Shown: in pieces, positions 9,093 to 18,200 of the stretch
Layout of the letters: each line of letters opens with the position of its first letter
Numbering within the stretch: the stretch's first letter is position 1
DNA from: Candidatus Gastranaerophilales bacterium
GTDB taxonomy: Bacteria; Cyanobacteriota; Vampirovibrionia; Gastranaerophilales; Gastranaerophilaceae
Direction of reading: 5' to 3'
Assembly (NCBI GenBank): GCA_944323935.1
Contig: CALUUJ010000002.1
Coordinates: 109,707 to 173,706, forward strand
Length of the DNA stretch: 64,000 nucleotides
Program-made: the position numbers and the translations under genes
Notes under the pieces: generated by a model
What the model was told of the DNA's origin: nothing
What the model saw: only the letters and a program-made list of their open reading frames with translations
Database searches by the model: none

Positions 9093-10019
9093 ATGACAAA
9101 AAAATATATTTTTAGTGTCCAATCTTTAAATGAACCAATGAGGTTGGATGCTTTTTTGTCTATGCAACAAGAGTTTTCTTCACGTGCTCAAGTACAGAAT
9201 TTAATTAATAAAAAACAAGTTTATGTAAATTCTCAAATCGTAAAACCATCATATAAAGTAAAAAATGATGATGAAATTGCAGTTGAACTAAGTGAAGAAT
9301 TTAATGTTATTATTCTTCCTGAAAATATTCCATTGGATATAGTTTATGAGGATGAAAATATTGCTGTAATAAACAAACCAAAGAATATGATAACTCATCC
9401 TACAGTAAAAGAAACATCCGGAACTTTAGTCAATGCAATTTTGTATAAATATGGTGCTGAAGGATTGTCAGATGTTAATGGAATTATGAGACCAGGAATT
9501 GTTCATAGGCTGGATAGAAATACATCAGGTCTGATAATGATAGCAAAAAACAATAAAGCACATACTTTTTTAACTGAACAGATAAAGACAAAAGCAGCAA
9601 AAAGAAAATATTTAGCAATTGTACATGGTAATTTTGAACAAAATACAGGTATAATTAATGCACCAATATCAAGACATCCTTCAAAACCGGAAAAAATGGC
9701 AGTTGTTGAAAATGGAAAACCCTCAGTCACTCATTATAAAGTTTTAGAGCAATTTAAAGGATATTCATTTATAGAATTAGAACTGGAAACAGGTCGTACA
9801 CACCAAATTAGAGTTCACATGTCATATATAGGACATCCGATTGTCAATGATACTTTATATAATAAAATTCCATTTAAAGTAAAAACAACAGAGCAAGTTC
9901 TTCAATCATATAGTCTCCGATTTGCGACTTTGAATAATGATGATATAATTAGTCTTGAAATAAATCCGGACAATGATATTGAAAAGGTATTAAAATATTT
10001 GAGGAGTAATAAAAAATGA
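9093..10019 (+). CDS. rluD: RluA-family 23S rRNA pseudouridine synthase (RluD-like)
   Basis: It isomerises specific uridines of rRNA to pseudouridine. The 308 residues contain an N-terminal S4 RNA-binding domain (about 15-75, with LDAFLS and NKKQVYVN) and a catalytic domain with the diagnostic PGIVHRLDRNTSG, whose HRLD aspartate is the nucleophile, plus GRTHQIRVHM near the end. The S4 domain and length fit RluD/YlyB. It follows lspA, a common arrangement in bacteria, and its stop overlaps the next start by 4 nt (ATGA). Confidence 0.93.
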   Translation: MTKKYIFSVQSLNEPMRLDAFLSMQQEFSSRAQVQNLINKKQVYVNSQIVKPSYKVKNDDEIAVELSEEFNVIILPENIPLDIVYEDENIAVINKPKNMITHPTVKETSGTLVNAILYKYGAEGLSDVNGIMRPGIVHRLDRNTSGLIMIAKNNKAHTFLTEQIKTKAAKRKYLAIVHGNFEQNTGIINAPISRHPSKPEKMAVVENGKPSVTHYKVLEQFKGYSFIELELETGRTHQIRVHMSYIGHPIVNDTLYNKIPFKVKTTEQVLQSYSLRFATLNNDDIISLEINPDNDIEKVLKYLRSNKK

Positions 10020-10378
10020 AAAAAAGAATATTTTTGTCTTTAATTGAATCAATTTTATTTTGTATAATTTTGTTTTTAGCATATATAAATTACAAAACAA
10101 ATACAACTTCGCAAATGAGTATTTCATTAGATGGTACGATTGTTATATTAAATACATTTTTTGTAATAATTGGAATTTATCTCTTTGGAATTTTTTCAGG
10201 TTTTGTATATTCGTTTGTATTAGGACAAAGATATAAAGATCAAATTGAATTCTATGCAAGGAAAAATGAAAAATTATCACAGCAAAATGAAATAGATACT
10301 GATGATAAGGAAGCACTTCAAAGAAAAATTGCTACATTAGAAATTGCTCTTGAAAATGCATTAAAGAAGAAAGATTAA
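10016..10378 (+). CDS. LapA-like (DUF1049) membrane protein with coiled-coil tail
   Basis: A 120-residue protein with two hydrophobic helices (about 5-25 and 42-70) and a charged C-terminal half predicted as coiled coil (ARKNEKLSQQNEI, then ALQRKIATLEIALENAL). This two-helix-plus-coil layout matches LapA/DUF1049 proteins, which in E. coli help tune LPS synthesis. It is translationally coupled to the RluA-family gene (4-nt overlap) and ends the operon. The LPS link fits the KDO genes nearby, but its function here is inferred only from architecture. Confidence 0.6.
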   Translation: MKKRIFLSLIESILFCIILFLAYINYKTNTTSQMSISLDGTIVILNTFFVIIGIYLFGIFSGFVYSFVLGQRYKDQIEFYARKNEKLSQQNEIDTDDKEALQRKIATLEIALENALKKKD

Positions 10379-10425
10379 AGTTATATATAATATTAAATTA
10401 TCTTTAGATATTGCAGTCTATATTG

Positions 10426-10454
10426 TTGACATTGATTTTTGCTTGTAGTATCAA
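10426..10454 (+). promoter_or_regulatory. Promoter for rpsL-rpsG
   Basis: A perfect -35 TTGACA at 10426-10431 is followed after 17 nt by TATCAA at 10449-10454, about 77 nt upstream of the rpsL ATG. Good spacing and -35 make this one of the best promoters in the window. Confidence 0.6.
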
Positions 10455-10531
10455 TATAACAGAAAGTAAAAAGAGTGGTTAAGTTTGTGCTGAAAATTAA
10501 TCACTAAAAATAATAAAAACAAGGAGAAAAC

Positions 10532-10909
10532 ATGCCAACAATAGCACAGTTAGTACGTAAAGAACGTAAGAAAACAACTGATAAGACTAAATCACCGGCG
10601 TTAACAAATTGCCCTCAAAGAAGAGGTGTTTGTACAAGAGTTTATACTACAACTCCCAAAAAGCCAAATTCTGCACTAAGAAAAGTAGCAAGGGTAAGAT
10701 TAACAAACGGATTTGAAGTTACTTCATATATTCCAGGTATCGGACACAATTTACAAGAACACTCTGTTGTATTAATCAGAGGCGGAAGGGTAAAGGATTT
10801 ACCAGGTGTAAGGTATCACATTGTTAGAGGTACATTAGATACAGCAGGCGTTGCAAATAGAATGAAATCAAGATCTAAATACGGCGCTAAGAGAGCTAAG
10901 AAAAAATAG
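10532..10909 (+). CDS. rpsL: 30S ribosomal protein S12
   Basis: S12 sits at the decoding centre and controls accuracy. The 125 residues are fully standard: PTIAQLVRK at the start, [13 protein letters not shown], the [13 protein letters not shown] loop and [11 protein letters not shown]. The lysines where streptomycin-resistance changes occur (around TPKKPNS and [11 protein letters not shown]) are wild type by eye. AAGGAG precedes the ATG. It is cotranscribed with rpsG, 15 nt downstream. Confidence 0.98.
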   Translation: MPTIAQLVRKERKKTTDKTKSPALTNCPQRRGVCTRVYTTTPKKPNSALRKVARVRLTNGFEVTSYIPGIGHNLQEHSVVLIRGGRVKDLPGVRYHIVRGTLDTAGVANRMKSRSKYGAKRAKKK

Positions 10910-10924
10910 GAAAGGTGATTTATA

Positions 10925-11395
10925 ATGTCAAGACGTAGTAAACCTGCAAGAAGAATACCTGCTCCTGATGCTGTATATAATAGCGTTGATATCGCTAGTT
11001 TTATTAACAGATTAATGAGACGTGGTAAAAAATCAGTTGCAGAAAGAATTTTTTATTCAACATTAGAAAACATAAAAACAAAAACTAAAGATGAACCATT
11101 GGAAGTATTTAAAAAAGCATTAACAAATGCTACTCCTTTATTAGAAGTTAAAGCAAGAAGAATCGGTGGTTCTACATACCAAGTTCCATTGGAAGTTAAA
11201 GCAGATAGAGGTATGGTTTTAGGTTCAACTTGGATTATAGAATCTGCTAAAAAACGTAGCGGAAAATCTATGGTTGAGAAATTAACTAATGAATTAATGG
11301 ATGCTTCAAATGGAGTTGGTGCAGCTTGTAAAAAACGTGAAGATACGCACAAAATGGCTGAAGCAAACAAAGCATTTGCTCATTATAGATATTAG
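10925..11395 (+). CDS. rpsG: 30S ribosomal protein S7
   Basis: S7 nucleates assembly of the 30S head. The 156 residues match the family: SRRSKPARR, then FINRLMRRGKKSVAERI, the KARRIGGSTYQVPLEV box and the C-terminal KMAEANKAFAHYRY. AGGAAAGGTGA precedes the start. Unlike the usual str operon, no fusA or tuf follows: a strong terminator begins 16 nt after the stop. Confidence 0.98.
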   Translation: MSRRSKPARRIPAPDAVYNSVDIASFINRLMRRGKKSVAERIFYSTLENIKTKTKDEPLEVFKKALTNATPLLEVKARRIGGSTYQVPLEVKADRGMVLGSTWIIESAKKRSGKSMVEKLTNELMDASNGVGAACKKREDTHKMAEANKAFAHYRY

Positions 11396-11410
11396 TTTTG
11401 TATTTTATAG

Positions 11411-11440
11411 AAAAATAGGACTCAAAAGAGTCCTATTTTT
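11411..11440. terminator. Intrinsic terminator between rpsG and a convergent gene
   Basis: A 13-bp perfect stem (AAAAATAGGACTC with its complement) closes a 4-nt AAAA loop and ends in a T run on the plus strand and an A/T run on the other. It ends rpsL-rpsG and probably also serves the minus-strand gene ending at 11445. Confidence 0.9.
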
Positions 11441-11444
11441 TGTA

Positions 11445-11966
11445 TTATTTAGGTTGTTTTTGTGGCGGTTTATTATGATGTCCCCCATTATCATTTGGTT
11501 TTGGTGGTTTCGGTGGGGGTTTTGGACCTCCATTAGGGGGTATTGGCGTAATAGGACCATTTATATATATTGGTTTTTTACCAATACTGTAGTTATATGA
11601 AAAACCTTTATAATTATATCCTCCTGTAGAATAATTAAAGCCTCCCGTAGAATATATTCCGTTTCTATAATATGGTCCAATCCTATAAATATTATTATAA
11701 TTATAATTATTAATATAATAGTATGGTGAATATGTCATGTCTTGATTTTGACTATCATCTTTTGTTTCGGTCGTTTTTTTTACTTTTTGACCCGGTAGTT
11801 TTTCATAAGAAAAATTTTGACTGGATTCATTTTTTTCAGCATTAGGATTATCTTCTCCAACACTTAAAGATTGAGTATACATCCCTTCATAGAAAGCGAA
11901 GGAGAAAGGCACTGTACTCAATATTATGACTATGGACAAAATAATTTTATAAAAAGGACTATTCAC
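11445..11966 (-). CDS. Secreted Tyr/Asn- and Pro/Gly-rich protein
   Basis: 173 residues of low complexity. A signal peptide spans about residues 1-25 (IILSIVIILSTVPFSFA). The middle is Tyr/Asn/Gly-rich with near repeats (YSTGGFNYSTGGYNYKG), and the tail is Pro/Gly/Lys-rich (GGPKPPPKPPKPND, ending PPQKQPK). No domain is recognised. It resembles small exported low-complexity proteins found elsewhere in this window (24808-25506). It is convergent with rpsG across a shared terminator. Confidence 0.65.
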   Translation of the reverse strand: MNSPFYKIILSIVIILSTVPFSFAFYEGMYTQSLSVGEDNPNAEKNESSQNFSYEKLPGQKVKKTTETKDDSQNQDMTYSPYYYINNYNYNNIYRIGPYYRNGIYSTGGFNYSTGGYNYKGFSYNYSIGKKPIYINGPITPIPPNGGPKPPPKPPKPNDNGGHHNKPPQKQPK

Positions 11967-12038
11967 TTTTACCTTTCTTTATTATTTTATATATAACCTT
12001 ATAATTTAATATAACTGTATAATTTCCGAAAAAGTTCA

Positions 12039-12539
12039 TTATCTATAATTTTGGAATTGAAGTGGAATTTCGTAATTATCTTCTTTTTCTCTTAACATTT
12101 TAATTACAGCTTGAAGATCATCTTTATCTTTGCCTGAAACCCTGACTTGTTCACCTTGAATTGAAGCTTGGACTTTAAGTTTTGTATTTTTTATATCAGC
12201 CACAATTTTTTTTGCGAGTTCTTGTGTTAATCCTTTTTTTAAATTAAAAACTTGTCTGACATTTCCGCCGAGAGCATTTTCTACTTGTTGTGCATCAAGA
12301 ATTTTGATACTTAATCCTCTTTTTATCATTTTAGATTGAAGAATATCAAGAATGTTCTTTAATTTCATTTCATCATTTGTTGTAATAGTTATCGATTTAT
12401 CAGCATCTAAAATGACATCCGAATTAGAACCTTTTAAATCGAATCTTGTAGTTAGTTCTCTTTTTACCTGGTCGATAGCATTAACAAGTTCTTGTTTGTC
12501 AAACTCAGATACGATATCAAAGCTGCAATCTTTAGCCAT
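12039..12539 (-). CDS. yajQ: YajQ/DUF520-family nucleotide-binding protein
   Basis: 166 residues, the normal length for YajQ. Family signatures are clear: an N-terminal DCSFDIVSEFDKQELVNA, RFDLKGSN near residue 35, and the C-terminal VRVSGKDKDDLQ and IPLQFQNYR. The fold is two RRM-like ferredoxin domains that bind nucleotides, and cyclic di-GMP in some relatives. The role here is unknown. It diverges from the ftsB-like gene, with promoters in the 12540-12646 gap. Confidence 0.93.
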   Translation of the reverse strand: MAKDCSFDIVSEFDKQELVNAIDQVKRELTTRFDLKGSNSDVILDADKSITITTNDEMKLKNILDILQSKMIKRGLSIKILDAQQVENALGGNVRQVFNLKKGLTQELAKKIVADIKNTKLKVQASIQGEQVRVSGKDKDDLQAVIKMLREKEDNYEIPLQFQNYR

Positions 12540-12611
12540 ATAAAACTCCTTTTTGTGTATCTTTTTAATTATACAATATCATTAGCAGATTTAACAAATT
12601 AATTGAATAAA

Positions 12612-12640
12612 TTGTATAAGTTCATTTTATAGAGTATAAT
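12612..12640 (+). promoter_or_regulatory. Promoter giving a leaderless ftsB-like mRNA
   Basis: TTGTAT at 12612-12617, 17 nt spacer, TATAAT at 12635-12640, then 6 nt to the ATG at 12647. This puts the expected transcription start on the A of the start codon. No Shine-Dalgarno sequence lies between. Confidence 0.6.
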
Positions 12641-12646
12641 TTTCGT

Positions 12647-13027
12647 ATGTCTGATTATAGAAAAAATATAGGTAACAATAATAATAAAGTTGAACAAAAA
12701 CATAAAAAGAAGATTCATTATTCACTTCTTACTTTTGTTTTGTTGATTTGTATTGTTGAATTAGCAGTTAGTGCTGTAAACAATATAAATAAGAATATAA
12801 ATTTTGCATCTAAAATTCGTGGTTTAGAAGAAAAAAGAAACGAAGAATTAAATAAAAACAAGCAGTTAAAATCAGAAATAGAAAACTTTAATTCGGAGAC
12901 TACGCTTGAATCAATAGCCAGAAATAACTTAAAAATGGCAGAAGAAAATGAAATTCTTTTAATTATAAATAAACCAAAAAAAGAAATACAGGTAGATGAT
13001 AGTATAAAAAAGAAAAAGGATAAATAA
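12647..13027 (+). CDS. FtsB/DivIC-like septum formation initiator
   Basis: A small bitopic cell-division protein of 126 residues. A basic cytoplasmic head (KVEQKHKKKIHYS) leads into one membrane helix (about residues 27-45). A coiled coil follows (IRGLEEKRNEELNKNKQLKSEI), and the family-type turn ESIARNNLKMAEENEILLII ends the domain. FtsB-like proteins bridge FtsL and FtsQ in the divisome. The tail is unusually Lys-rich (SIKKKKDK). There is no ribosome binding site and the promoter fits leaderless expression. A terminator follows directly. Confidence 0.8.
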   Translation: MSDYRKNIGNNNNKVEQKHKKKIHYSLLTFVLLICIVELAVSAVNNINKNINFASKIRGLEEKRNEELNKNKQLKSEIENFNSETTLESIARNNLKMAEENEILLIINKPKKEIQVDDSIKKKKDK

Positions 13028-13035
13028 TTATACGA

Positions 13036-13061
13036 AAAGACCGTCAATAAAGACGGTCTTT
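13036..13061. terminator. Intrinsic terminator after the ftsB-like gene
   Basis: A 10-bp perfect stem (AAAGACCGTC with complement) and a 6-nt loop, flanked by A and T runs. It lies between convergent genes ending at 13027 and 13077 and could serve both. Confidence 0.85.
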
Positions 13062-13076
13062 AAATCTCTCAATAAA

Positions 13077-13232
13077 CTATTTGACTGAAACAAGTCTTAA
13101 GTTTACACCAATATCCGTGTTTACCTGCCTGATGCTTGCAATTGCCATAGAACGGCGTTTTTTTGCACCTCTTAAAAAAAATTCTACACCTTCGGAAATA
13201 TTACTTGTAGGAATGATGATTTTTTTGTTCAT
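13077..13232 (-). CDS. Small basic protein (51 aa), unknown
   Basis: This gene is short but well supported. Minus-strand ATG at 13232 has AGGAAAAC about 7 nt upstream, and the frame runs 51 codons to TAG. The product has two halves: a hydrophobic-start segment KKIIIPTSNISEGVEFFL and a basic centre RGAKKRRSMAIASIRQ, ending GVNLRLVSVK. No signal peptide or membrane helix is evident. The basic centre could bind nucleic acid, which is a guess. It shares a bidirectional terminator with the convergent ftsB-like gene. Confidence 0.6.
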   Translation of the reverse strand: MNKKIIIPTSNISEGVEFFLRGAKKRRSMAIASIRQVNTDIGVNLRLVSVK

Positions 13233-13420
13233 TTTGTTTTCCTAATTTTCTCTGATAAATTGATATTCGACATTATTTATATTTACTTTAGTTTTTGATT
13301 CAAAATGTTAAAATTTGTAATAATTAATGAAAAAATGATTCAACTCTTTTCAACAAGATTGGAATATTTTCTGATTTTTTTGTTTATAATATGAAATTAA
13401 TGAATATTTAAGGAAAAGCA

Positions 13421-14134
13421 ATGAACGAGATAAAATTAAAAACAATTGATCAAATAGAGATTGCTGTAAATTGTTACAAAAATGGTTTTGATAGTGTTGT
13501 TATTATTGCCCCCGGTTGGTTTATGACTAAAGATAGTAAATCCTTTAGGGAAATCAGTGATATTTTCAAAGAATATTCTGATGTTTTGGCTATGGATTTT
13601 AGAGGACACGGCAGAAGTAAGGGCTTTTATACATTTACAACTAAAGAAATAAATGATATTTCAACAGTAATAGAATATGCAAAACAACATTATAGAAAAA
13701 TATACTTAATGGGATTTTCGCTTGGTGCTGCATTAGTCTTAATTGCAGGTTCGAAGTTTGATTATATAGATAAAATAATTGCAATTAGTGCGCCTACTTG
13801 TTTTAGTAAAATTGAAAATAAAGTATGGAAAAAAGAAGCATGGATTCCAACACTTCAAAAATGTGAGTTAAAAAGGTGGGTATCTATACGCCCTAGTATT
13901 ATAAACAGGAAGAAAATAAATCCGATAGATATTATAGATAAGGTAAAATGTCCAACATTATTTATGGCAGGAGAAAAAGATCCTACAGTATGTGCTTGGC
14001 ATACTGAAGCTCTATATAATAAGGCAATTTGTCCAAAAAAATATGAGTTGTTTGAAAAATGCTGCCACGCTGAGGATTTATTTCTACAAAACAGAGAAAG
14101 ATTTATAAAAACTTGTATTGATTGGTTGTTTTAA
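13421..14134 (+). CDS. Alpha/beta hydrolase
   Basis: 237 residues with an alpha/beta hydrolase layout: oxyanion region APGWFM near 25-31, DFRGHGRSKGF near 67-77, the nucleophile elbow GFSLGAAL around 104-111 (Ser), Asp in GEKDPT (~190) and a final His in CCHAEDLF. The catalytic triad is therefore intact. No signal peptide, so cytosolic. Substrate unknown; probably a carboxylesterase-like enzyme. AAGGAAAAG precedes the ATG and a TATAAT lies at 13385-13390. It stands alone upstream of groES. Confidence 0.8.
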   Translation: MNEIKLKTIDQIEIAVNCYKNGFDSVVIIAPGWFMTKDSKSFREISDIFKEYSDVLAMDFRGHGRSKGFYTFTTKEINDISTVIEYAKQHYRKIYLMGFSLGAALVLIAGSKFDYIDKIIAISAPTCFSKIENKVWKKEAWIPTLQKCELKRWVSIRPSIINRKKINPIDIIDKVKCPTLFMAGEKDPTVCAWHTEALYNKAICPKKYELFEKCCHAEDLFLQNRERFIKTCIDWLF

Positions 14135-14224
14135 ATAATTAATTTTTCATTAATATTTTAAAGAAAAATGGAAATCAGTTGTATAAATAAATAGTGATAA
14201 GGGAGTTAAAAGGAGGAAATAATT

Positions 14225-14512
14225 ATGACAATAAGACCATTAGGTGACAAAATTGTTATTAAAGTTATTGAAGATGCGGAACAAACATCAGGAGGTATCT
14301 TTATACCTGACAGTGCAAAAGAAAAATCTCAAAAAGGAGAAGTAATTGCAGTAGGAACTGGTAAAATTACAGAAAAAGGTGAGCGTGAACCAATGGATGT
14401 AAAAGTTGGTGAAATTGTTCTTTTTGCAAAGTATGCAGGTACTGATGTAAAGGTTTCAGATGAAACATTAAAAATAATGTCAGTTTCTGATGTTCTAGGT
14501 GTGATTGAGTAA
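14225..14512 (+). CDS. groES: Co-chaperonin GroES
   Basis: The 95-residue lid of the chaperonin. Motifs: IRPLGDKIVIK at the start, the mobile loop EQTSGGIFIPDSAKEKSQKG, and VLFAKYAGTDVK. A strong AAAAGGAGG precedes the ATG. It is followed by groEL after 25 nt. No CIRCE operator is present in the 90-nt upstream gap, so HrcA control through CIRCE is not indicated. Confidence 0.98.
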   Translation: MTIRPLGDKIVIKVIEDAEQTSGGIFIPDSAKEKSQKGEVIAVGTGKITEKGEREPMDVKVGEIVLFAKYAGTDVKVSDETLKIMSVSDVLGVIE

Positions 14513-14525
14513 TAAATTTTATTGA

Positions 14526-16187
<1,662 letters not shown>

Positions 16188-16305
16188 CGAAATTACGGAC
16201 GAATGAAATTCGGTAAGCGAGTGTGAAGTTACCGACAACGAAGTGAAGGTAACGACAAAAGCGAGCGAGAAGTAATTTCAAGAGAGCAAAATTACGTACG
16301 AATCT
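16188..16305. repeat. Nested inverted-repeat element downstream of groEL
   Basis: A roughly 118-nt stretch visibly richer in GC than its surroundings is built from degenerate ~20-nt units of the type GAAnTTACnGACGAA. GAAATTAC (16189-16196) is complementary to GTAATTTC (16272-16279). Inside, CGGTAA (16211-16216) can pair with TTACCG (16229-16234), while the overlapping GTTACC (16228-16233) can instead pair with GGTAAC (16248-16253). It has no open frame of note and may be a dispersed palindromic repeat or a structured 3' UTR. Confidence 0.6.
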
Positions 16306-16327
16306 AGTTCTGTATGTATATAACCCA

Positions 16328-16363
16328 AATAACAAGAGAGTGTAAAAACACTCTCTTGTTATT
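16328..16363. terminator. Intrinsic terminator after groEL
   Basis: A 16-bp perfect stem (AATAACAAGAGAGTGT with complement) and a 4-nt A loop, lying between groEL and the convergent gene ending at 16378. T-richness on the 3' side is modest, but the stem is very strong. Confidence 0.85.
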
Positions 16364-16377
16364 GTAAAAATAAATTT

Positions 16378-17556
16378 TTATTTTTTATCACCAATTTTTC
16401 CTGCTTGGGCTAATTTTGTATAGGCAATTGTTGCAATTGAAGCTTGCGGTTCATATTGTGATAAATCTGATTTGTGTTTATTATAAGGAAGGTAATTTTT
16501 GAATGCATATTTATATTGTTCATAAGGGAAAGCATTAACTCTTTCCAATATATCTCTGGCTGCATTTGTAACATTACCGTCTTTATCCGTTGCAGGAATA
16601 ACAATACCAAATTTATCTTTCATAATATCTACAGGAATAGCAACAGAGCCATCTTTTCCAATCAAAGCTTCTTTAGAATCTCTTACAAATGCGTGCTCTC
16701 CTCCGCCAAATATACCCAACGGCATGTCTTTACCTACCATTTTGCTGTATACAGTAGCATAATCTTCTATCTGGGATATATTTCTTGTTAAAACGCTTGG
16801 AAAAGGAAAATCAGCAAGAATAAAACCATTTGGGAATTCATCACAAGGAGGCATTTCTTTACCTCTTACATATTTCGTATACTGTGTAGGTGTTACAGCA
16901 AATCCTTTTAGTTTATTTTGCTCAACAACTTTTCTTACTGCTTTGTCAACACCGCTGTCACTATGTGCAAATGCAAAACCAATATCAGCAGAACTTGCTC
17001 CACAATCCTTTAAATATGCAATTATTGGCTGATAGAAATCAACAATTCCTTTTTCGTAAAGTTCAGACAGTTCCTTTTTAGATAATGAACAGCCACCAGA
17101 AACTTGTTCCGGTTTAATATTAGAATTTCCGACAGCACCCATTGTCAATGCCGGTTTTTTTCCATATGCCGCAGACCATAATTCTTCTGTGGTTAAAACA
17201 GATGGTTTATCTGCCCACTCTAACATTTTGAAACCGTTAACATTGGGGAAAATAACAGGTTTCGACCATCCTTCAGCCATTAATGCAAGACCTAACTTCG
17301 TTTCTTTTAAAGCAGCTTGATTAGGCATAAATTTTTTTATTTTACTGATTCCTTCTGCAAAATTTCCATTTGCCATTTCAATAAACATATCATCAATTGC
17401 TTTTGCAAATTCGGGATTTGATATATTATTATTTCTAGAAATTAATTCTATTATTGAATCTTTTTGATCTAAACCAATATTTTTCATATTTTTTATACCA
17501 TTGGTTTGTGTTGTTCTTGTTATAAGTTTGTTAAATAATACGGGTTCTGTTTTCAT
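16378..17556 (-). CDS. Unknown protein (392 aa)
   Basis: I do not recognise this family. There is no signal peptide or membrane helix. The N-terminal 30 residues are low-complexity (LITRTTQTNG). The body is soluble with alternating alpha/beta pattern. Conserved-looking blocks are AEGWSKPVIFPN (~105-120), SGGCSLSKKEL, FAFAHSDSGVDKAV (~205) and a glycine-rich GIFGGGEHAFVRD (~290-302). That block could be a nucleotide or sugar-phosphate loop, but no match to a specific Rossmann or SLOG family can be claimed. It is monocistronic and convergent with groEL. Confidence 0.6.
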   Translation of the reverse strand: MKTEPVLFNKLITRTTQTNGIKNMKNIGLDQKDSIIELISRNNNISNPEFAKAIDDMFIEMANGNFAEGISKIKKFMPNQAALKETKLGLALMAEGWSKPVIFPNVNGFKMLEWADKPSVLTTEELWSAAYGKKPALTMGAVGNSNIKPEQVSGGCSLSKKELSELYEKGIVDFYQPIIAYLKDCGASSADIGFAFAHSDSGVDKAVRKVVEQNKLKGFAVTPTQYTKYVRGKEMPPCDEFPNGFILADFPFPSVLTRNISQIEDYATVYSKMVGKDMPLGIFGGGEHAFVRDSKEALIGKDGSVAIPVDIMKDKFGIVIPATDKDGNVTNAARDILERVNAFPYEQYKYAFKNYLPYNKHKSDLSQYEPQASIATIAYTKLAQAGKIGDKK

Positions 17557-17671
17557 TGGTTTCTCTCCAAAGTTATGAATTACTACTTAATAAAAACCAT
17601 AAATATTAATATTAACAGAATTCAGGAAAATATTAATTTTTATAAAGAAAATAGTTATTCTATCTTCATGT

Positions 17672-17677
17672 TAGAAT
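17672..17677 (+). promoter_or_regulatory. Extended -10 box for the 17684 gene
   Basis: TGTTAGAAT (17669-17677) carries an extended -10, and the hexamer ends 6 nt before the ATG at 17684. The geometry suggests a leaderless transcript. Confidence 0.4.
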
Positions 17678-17683
17678 GTTTAA

Positions 17684-18183
17684 ATGATAATGTGTAAAAG
17701 TTTTCTGCCAAACATTGATAATAATTCAAAAGTATTAATACTTGGTTCTATGCCGGGGATATTGTCATTGGAAAAAAAACAATATTATGCACATCCGCAA
17801 AACAGATTCTGGAAATTAATGGGAATGTTTTGTAACTGTAAAAATTTAAGTGATTTAGATTATTCCAATAAATTGGAGATATTGTTAGATAATAAATTAG
17901 CACTTTGGGATGTTATAGCATCCTGTAATAGAATAGGAAGTTTAGATTCTAATATACAAAACGAAAAACCGAATAATATTTTAAAATTATTAGATAACTA
18001 TAAAATAGAAAAAATTTGTCTTAACGGCAATAAAGCATATTCTGCATTTAAAAGATATTTCCTGAATTATTAACGCACTATGAATGTTATAAATTACCCT
18101 CTACAAGTCCCGCTAATGCAAGATACAATTTGGAAGATTTATATAATGAATGGTCCAAAGCTATTATAAACAAAGTTCTTTAA
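17684..18183 (+). pseudogene. Frameshifted DNA-deoxyinosine (uracil-family) glycosylase
   Basis: The first 129 codons match the small hypoxanthine/uracil-DNA glycosylase family: LILGSMPG near residue 16, YYAHPQNRFWKLMG and LALWDVIASC, then a stop at 18071-18073. The expected C-terminus lies in another frame and reads PELLTHYECYKLPSTSPANARYN (shown here only as markers: KLPSTSPAN is diagnostic), ending at TAA 18181-18183. Adding one T in the TTT near 18059-18061 would restore the frame. So this is a one-base deletion giving a broken base-excision repair gene, or a sequencing error. Programmed frameshifting is less likely. Confidence 0.75.
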
Positions 18184-18200
18184 TATGTTTTATATATAAT

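Noticed and set aside
14135..14224. Possible CIRCE/HrcA operator before groES
   Set aside because: No TTAGCACTC-N9-GAGTGCTAA or close variant is present.
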